From NCBI GenBank assembly GCA_029880665.1, contig JAOUNZ010000027.1:1-9501 (forward strand): a stretch of 9,501 nucleotides of DNA, written 5' to 3'. Position numbers and translations under genes: made by a program. Under the pieces are notes generated by a model. The model had not been told where the DNA came from. It ran no database searches and worked only from the letters and a program-made list of their open reading frames with translations. This DNA comes from Candidatus Nitrosopumilus sp. (GTDB taxonomy: Archaea > Thermoproteota > Nitrososphaeria > Nitrososphaerales > Nitrosopumilaceae). Shown piece by piece: positions 6,281 to 9,501 of this stretch (within the stretch, counting starts at the first letter, position 1; each line of letters opens with the position of its first letter).

Positions 6281-6309
6281 CGGTATTGGTAAAAATTTCT
6301 TTCAATCCA

Positions 6310-6317
6310 ATTTAAAT
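6310..6317 (-). promoter_or_regulatory. TATA-like box of the rtcB operon
   Basis: The palindrome ATTTAAAT is centred about 33 bases upstream of the rtcB ATG, implying a leader of only about seven bases. It is the best A/T box in the divergent gap; the plus-strand gene has its own box at 6341-6349. Confidence 0.4.
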
Positions 6318-6340
6318 CATCAGAAGATTTCTAAAAATAA

Positions 6341-6349
6341 TTTTAAATT
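6341..6349 (+). promoter_or_regulatory. TATA-like box of the 51-residue protein gene
   Basis: TTTTAAATT is centred about 26 bases before ATG 6371, the spacing expected for a leaderless archaeal mRNA. This also supports the reality of the short gene. Confidence 0.55.
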
Positions 6350-6370
6350 AAACAAAAGATACCACAAAAT

Positions 6371-6526
6371 ATGTTAGATCAAGCAACAATTACACAAAAA
6401 GCCAATCAGTTACTTGCAGAATTAAGAGCAAATCCAGATTGGGCAATTGACGAAAAGAATTTCAAACAAGGGTATTTCAAAGCATTGGAATGGGTTTTAC
6501 AAGATACAGGAATCATACAGAAATAA
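6371..6526 (+). CDS. 51-residue soluble small protein, function unknown
   Basis: ATG 6371 to TAA 6524-6526. The sequence has two predicted helices around a central NPDWAIDEKN segment: TITQKANQLLAELRA (about 6-20) and FKQGYFKALEWVLQD (about 31-45), ending TGIIQK. There are no Cys residues and no membrane helix. A well-placed TATA box, balanced composition, two Trp and clean helix periodicity argue that it is translated. It diverges from rtcB across a 90-base gap, so the two may share regulation. I do not recognise a family. Confidence 0.65.
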   Translation: MLDQATITQKANQLLAELRANPDWAIDEKNFKQGYFKALEWVLQDTGIIQK

Positions 6527-6625
6527 CTTCAAAAAAAATCAAACTATTGAAAGCAGGTAAGTCAAAATAAATTAATTATTCCTGAAAATAAAAGAATCAT
6601 ATTTTGTATGGAGATTTCTTACCAG

Positions 6626-6885
6626 TTAGATACATTTTGCCCAAAATTGTTTGTATTCATGATCTGCCATAGATCTTCCAAATTCAAAATAGAATCATTC
6701 GACAAAGTCATCCTCTAATTTTCCAAAGACAAATCCAGGATGAAAATCTTCAGATATTTTTACGTCAAATTCTTTTCTTGGTTGTAAGTCATTCCATCTA
6801 TTAGATAGACCATCAAATGATTTTTGCATTTTTTCAAGTATTCTAAATAATTTAGAGATTTTTGATCTAGTTCCGTCATCATCAT
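6626..6885 (-). pseudogene. Apparent broken gene downstream of the universal stress protein gene
   Basis: On the minus strand one frame reads as convincing protein from about 6883 (DDDGTRSKISKLFRILEK), through ATG 6829 (MQKSFDGLSNRWNDL), to FVFGKLEDDFVE. It then meets TGA at 6695-6697 and continues open as FYFEFGRSMADHEYKQ...WAKCI to TAA at 6626-6628. The composition (Asp, Glu, Phe, Trp, Gly) on both sides of the TGA is coding-like, and a TGG to TGA change would explain it. Upstream of 6829 this frame has no ATG, GTG or TTG. The tandem ATGs at 6879-6885, one overlapping the stress-gene TGA, are in another frame that ends after 41 residues, so a frameshift near the start is also likely. Alternatively, 6695-6829 alone encodes a 44-residue protein. 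Function is unknown. Bases 6527-6625 between this and the plus-strand gene show nothing. Confidence 0.5.
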
Positions 6886-7307
6886 TTTACAATAAGTATA
6901 GGTTTTTTAGATTTATGAAGGACGTAGTTCGATGTACTACCAAGAAAAATTTCTTTTGCTGCACCCATCCCTCTTGAACCAATTACAATAAGGTCAAAAT
7001 TTTGTTTCTCAGCAATTTCAACTATTCTTTTTCCATCGTCACCATATGATATCCTATCAAAGAATAAAATTCCTTTTTTTGCAGCCTTTAACTTTGCTTT
7101 TTTCATTATTTTTTGAGCATATTTTAATAGAATTTTTTCTAAAGGAGTTATCGGATCGTTGGTTCTAGGTTTAACAAGTCCCACAACATAAAGACCAGTG
7201 AGAGTTGCATGGGATTCTCTTGCCATATTGATTGCAACATCAAGCCCTCGAAACGAATTTGGTGAACCATCTAGAGGAACAAGGATTTTCTTAATTTTAA
7301 GAACCAT
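6882..7307 (-). CDS. Universal stress protein (UspA family), ATP-binding type
   Basis: 141 residues, typical single-domain Usp length, cytoplasmic. The N-terminal strand and nucleotide site (KKILVPLDGSPNS, Asp13) and the C-terminal ATP-binding motif G-x2-G-x9-G-S (residues 110-124, GSRGMG...LGS) are both intact. The last strand, KKPILIVK, is also present. The motif marks it as an ATP-binding rather than non-binding member. Usp proteins are small dimeric stress or energy-state proteins. I start at ATG 7307, not at the upstream in-frame TTG 7322: the ATG lies 26 bases from a TATA-like ATTTAAAG and gives the normal family N-terminus. It diverges from the CBS-domain gene, a common sensory pairing. 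A broken gene follows directly after its stop. Confidence 0.92.
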   Translation of the reverse strand: MVLKIKKILVPLDGSPNSFRGLDVAINMARESHATLTGLYVVGLVKPRTNDPITPLEKILLKYAQKIMKKAKLKAAKKGILFFDRISYGDDGKRIVEIAEKQNFDLIVIGSRGMGAAKEIFLGSTSNYVLHKSKKPILIVK

Positions 7308-7328
7308 AAAAAAAGCAGACAATTTTTC

Positions 7329-7336
7329 ATTTAAAG
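7329..7336 (-). promoter_or_regulatory. TATA-like box of the universal stress protein gene
   Basis: ATTTAAAG (CTTTAAAT on the minus strand) is centred 26 bases upstream of ATG 7307 but only about 11 bases from the alternative TTG at 7322. It therefore decides in favour of the ATG start. Confidence 0.5.
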
Positions 7337-7374
7337 TAAATTCAGATTATCTTGTATGATTTTCAGCTTTGACA

Positions 7375-7382
7375 TTATAAAA
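7375..7382 (+). promoter_or_regulatory. TATA-like box of the CBS-domain gene
   Basis: TTATAAAA is centred about 21 bases before ATG 7399, slightly closer than the usual 24-28. Transcription would then start at or just inside that ATG, so the in-frame ATG at 7420 (MTDGKTM...) is a possible alternative start. Confidence 0.45.
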
Positions 7383-7398
7383 GACTCAAATATAGAAT

Positions 7399-7881
7399 AT
7401 GATACAAGCAGATTGTAAAATGACAGACGGAAAAACAATGACAATAGCAGATGTAATGACTAAATCAATTATTTCCATAGATGCGACAATGACAATCAAT
7501 GAAGCTGCAAAGATGATGGAAGATGCAAAAGTTGGAGCAGTAATAATTATGGAAAATAACAAACCTGTAGGGATTGTCACAGATAGGGATTTTGCTGTAA
7601 AAGTTGCGGCTCATGCATATCAAATCAGCACACCGGTAAAACAGATAATGTCATCTCCATTGGTTTTAATAAATTCAGATGAAACAGTAAGGGCGGCGGG
7701 AGATTTGATGCATGATAGAAAAGTAAGAAAATTACCCGTAGTGGATAATGGAAATGTTGTAGGCATCATTACAGCAACAGACATTGTTAATTTGTTGGCA
7801 ATATCCGTAGAAGAAGACATGAGAGACATGTATTTTCATTCAGTAGCAAAGATTTATGCAAATTACAGTCCATATAATTAA
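7399..7881 (+). CDS. Two-CBS-domain protein (Bateman module)
   Basis: 160 residues consisting almost entirely of a CBS pair. CBS1 spans about 15-70 (TIADVMTKSIISID, then VGIVTDRDFA) and CBS2 about 78-134 (PVKQIMSSPLVLI, then VRKLPVV and VGIITATDIV). A short acidic/aromatic tail follows (EEDMRDMYFHSVAKIYANYSPYN). The GIVTDRD and GIITATD segments with their Asp are the usual adenosine-nucleotide ribose contacts. Such stand-alone CBS pairs sense AMP, ATP or similar ligands, but the partner is unknown and no catalytic domain is fused. Start alternatives are ATG 7420 or 7438; both keep CBS1. It is followed after five bases by a membrane-protein gene, so the two form an operon. It diverges from the universal stress gene. 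Confidence 0.9.
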   Translation: MIQADCKMTDGKTMTIADVMTKSIISIDATMTINEAAKMMEDAKVGAVIIMENNKPVGIVTDRDFAVKVAAHAYQISTPVKQIMSSPLVLINSDETVRAAGDLMHDRKVRKLPVVDNGNVVGIITATDIVNLLAISVEEDMRDMYFHSVAKIYANYSPYN

Positions 7882-7886
7882 AAATC

Positions 7887-8108
7887 ATGGTAATACCAAT
7901 TGTTGTTTTAGTAGCAATACCAATTTTTCTTGGAATTGTATACATACCATCATTTGATCAGTCTATAGAAGAAGAGTCAAGAGATATTCTAGAAGAACCT
8001 GATGTGAGTTTTTTGTATTATATTCTAATGGGGTTTTGGACATTATATTTGATCAAAATTCTTATTCAAGTGAAAAAAGGGACTTTCAAGATAACACATC
8101 GATATTAG
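7887..8108 (+). CDS. Small two-helix membrane protein in operon with the CBS gene
   Basis: 73 residues. The first hydrophobic helix covers about 2-21 (VIPIVVLVAIPIFLGIVYI). A 20-residue acidic loop (DQSIEEESRDILEEPD) follows, then a second helix at about 42-62 (FLYYILMGFWTLYLIKILI) and a short basic tail (KKGTFKITHRY). By charge, the tail should be cytoplasmic and the acidic loop outside. It starts five bases after the CBS-protein stop with no promoter between, so it is cotranscribed and may be a membrane partner of that sensor. It is not alignable with the membrane-protein pair at 168-612. No family is recognised. Confidence 0.65.
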   Translation: MVIPIVVLVAIPIFLGIVYIPSFDQSIEEESRDILEEPDVSFLYYILMGFWTLYLIKILIQVKKGTFKITHRY

Positions 8109-8109
8109 A

Positions 8110-8243
8110 ATAAACAAGCCCTATTGGAGAAAGAATACATGCTCAGATTGCAAGCCAATAAGATGTTAAAAAGGTCGTATTTGTGATTGTCATCAATTAA
8201 GAGACAGAGTGGATTAAATTTCTGTAGAAATTGTAAACTTTGA
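8110..8243 (+). pseudogene. Remnant of a Cys-rich zinc-binding miniprotein
   Basis: From ATA 8110 one frame reads (M/I)NKPYWRKNTCSDCKPIRC, stops at TAA 8167-8169, and continues KGRICDCHQLRDRVD to TAA 8215-8217. A second frame takes over at about 8200-8208 and reads QSGLNFCRNCKL to TGA 8241-8243. Joined, this gives CxxC, C, CxCH and CxxC clusters within about 45 residues, as in the small zinc-binding proteins common in these archaea. Three lesions are implied: ATG to ATA at the start, one nonsense codon and one frameshift. No intact start exists in the frame. It follows the membrane-protein gene directly and overlaps the purB promoter region. Chance is unlikely given seven Cys plus His, but not excluded. 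Confidence 0.45.
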
Positions 8244-8255
8244 TTTCATAAGTAG

Positions 8256-8263
8256 ATTTATTT
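8256..8263 (+). promoter_or_regulatory. TATA-like box of purB
   Basis: ATTTATTT (in a GATTTATTTTC context) is centred about 27 bases before TTG 8287, consistent with a leaderless purB transcript starting at that TTG. Confidence 0.5.
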
Positions 8264-8286
8264 TCGATGTAAAACGACCAGAAGTA

Positions 8287-9501
8287 TTGGCAATTTTACC
8301 TATCGATAGTGGTCGTTATGGCACAAAAGAAATGATGAATATTTTTAGCGAACAAAAGAAAGTGGATTATCAATTGGAAATTGAAGGAGCTGCTGCCATT
8401 TCCCAAAGTGAGATAGGAATTATCTCAAAAGGTATAGGTAAAGAGATTCACAGAGCTGCAATGTCTGGAAAAATCACTACAAAAAGAATCAAGCAATTAG
8501 AGGCAAAGAGTGATCATGATACTGCAGCTTTGGTAGAATCACTTAGTGAGAAATGTAGTAAAAGTGCAAGACCATGGATTCATTATGGTCTTACAAGTAA
8601 TGATTTAGTTGATACTAGTAATTCAATGCAGATGAGAGATGCATTACAAATTATTGAACCTAAAGTCGCAAAGATGGCATTAATTCTTTCAGAAAAAGCA
8701 GTAAAGTATGCAAAGATTCCAGCAGTTGGTAGAACACATGGTCAACATGCAAGCATCATTTCATTTGGATTAAAATTTGCAAACTGGGCTGCAGAGATGG
8801 CAAAACATGTGGAACGAATTGAAGAAATCAAGGAAAGGATTTTGATTTGTAAGATATTAGGTGTTGTAGGAACTGGCTCATTAATGGGTGCAGAATCACT
8901 TGAAGTGCAAAAAAGAGTAGCAAAGAGATTGGAATTATTTCCAGCAGAAGTTACAACTCAAGTTGTCCCTAGAGAGAGATACGCTGAATATGTATTTGAG
9001 TTGGCATTAATTGGTGCCACATTAGAAAAAATGGCAATTGAAATTAGAAATTTGCAGAGAACTGAGATTGGAGAGGTTGCAGAACAATTCAAAAAGGGTC
9101 AAATGGGAAGCAGTGCAGTCCCTGTAAAAAGAAATCCAATAAAGAGTGAACGAGTATCATCATTATCAAAATTAGTAAGAAGTCAAGTTGCAGTTGCATT
9201 TGAGAATATTCCATTATGGCATGAGCGAGATCTTTCAAATTCAGCCAATGAAAGATTTGTAATTCCAACTGTATCAATCCTAGTTGATGAGATGCTAGAA
9301 ACTATGACTAGGATCATCTCAAATTTGATGATAAATGAGAAAAGAATTGTAGACAATCTATACATAACAAAAGGCCAAATTTTTGCAGAATTTGTTTTAG
9401 AAGCACTAATCAGAAAAGGTATTCCAAGGTTTCATGCATATAGAGATGTTCAGAGAGTTGCATTTGAGGCAAATGATAAAGGAGTGTTCTACAAGGATGC
9501 A
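8287..9501 (+). CDS. purB: Adenylosuccinate lyase, 3' end beyond the window
   Basis: 405 residues are visible and the frame runs off the window; the family is about 430-480, so a few dozen residues are missing. PurB removes fumarate from SAICAR (to AICAR) and from adenylosuccinate (to AMP) in purine synthesis, as a cytoplasmic homotetramer. Motifs seen are the N-terminal LPIDSGRYGT (4-13), SDHDTAAL (75-82, catalytic-region His77), HYGLTSNDLVDT (99-110), GRTHGQHA (148-155, His151), and the fumarate-lyase signature GSSAVPVKRNP (274-284) with the catalytic serine loop. The start is TTG: the frame is open back to 8218, but only this codon gives the family N-terminus, and the TATA box is 27 bases upstream. 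No neighbouring purine gene is visible. Confidence 0.95.
   Translation, partial: MAILPIDSGRYGTKEMMNIFSEQKKVDYQLEIEGAAAISQSEIGIISKGIGKEIHRAAMSGKITTKRIKQLEAKSDHDTAALVESLSEKCSKSARPWIHYGLTSNDLVDTSNSMQMRDALQIIEPKVAKMALILSEKAVKYAKIPAVGRTHGQHASIISFGLKFANWAAEMAKHVERIEEIKERILICKILGVVGTGSLMGAESLEVQKRVAKRLELFPAEVTTQVVPRERYAEYVFELALIGATLEKMAIEIRNLQRTEIGEVAEQFKKGQMGSSAVPVKRNPIKSERVSSLSKLVRSQVAVAFENIPLWHERDLSNSANERFVIPTVSILVDEMLETMTRIISNLMINEKRIVDNLYITKGQIFAEFVLEALIRKGIPRFHAYRDVQRVAFEANDKGVFYKDA

Noticed and set aside
7308..7322. Upstream TTG start for the universal stress protein
   Set aside because: It would add MSAFF, is only about 11 bases from the TATA box, and is not needed for the family N-terminus; ATG 7307 fits both promoter spacing and family.
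1..9501. CRISPR array, insertion sequence, toxin-antitoxin pair or other defence system
   Set aside because: I see no regularly spaced repeats, transposase motifs, terminal inverted repeats or recognisable defence domains in any frame.

Overview
The window looks like a compact, AT-rich stretch of chromosome from a marine ammonia-oxidising archaeon (Nitrososphaerota/Thaumarchaeota, Nitrosopumilus-like). Supporting signs are an archaeal uS11 ribosomal protein, an archaeal-type RtcB RNA ligase, a PDCD5/TFAR19-like protein, and a tRNA-Thr with U73 and no encoded CCA. TATA-like boxes also sit about 26 bases ahead of several start codons without Shine-Dalgarno motifs, as expected for leaderless archaeal mRNAs. 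The lineage is inferred from gene style and composition, not from a database match.

Layout. 1-164 is the 3' end of a winged-helix regulator. 168-612 holds two divergent small two-helix membrane proteins that look like paralogues. 613-960 has a candidate 28-residue ORF and a tRNA-Thr(CGT) on the minus strand. 961-3193 is a two-gene plus-strand operon: a GlmM-like phosphohexomutase and thiamine-monophosphate kinase (thiL). 3194-3535 is a minus-strand single-helix membrane protein of unknown function. 3626-4117 encodes ribosomal protein uS11 with an acidic N-terminal extension. 4114-6280 is a minus-strand, translationally overlapping operon: rtcB, a PDCD5-like gene, then a gene of unknown function.

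6371-6526 is a 51-residue protein. 6527-6625 shows nothing I can support. 6626-6885 (minus) looks like a broken gene downstream of a universal stress protein gene (6882-7307, minus). Diverging from that gene, a two-CBS-domain protein and a small two-helix membrane protein form a short operon (7399-8108). 8110-8243 looks like the remains of a Cys-rich zinc-binding miniprotein. 8287 to the window end is adenylosuccinate lyase (purB), cut by the window edge.

Most identified genes are housekeeping: amino-sugar/cell-surface precursor metabolism, thiamine diphosphate, translation, RNA ligation, purine synthesis and a stress/energy-sensing pair. I see no mobile element, CRISPR array or defence system, and no clearly new multi-gene system. 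The most interesting points are the divergent paralogous membrane-protein pair, two apparently decayed small genes, the repeated use of leaderless TTG starts, and the rtcB/PDCD5-like operon.
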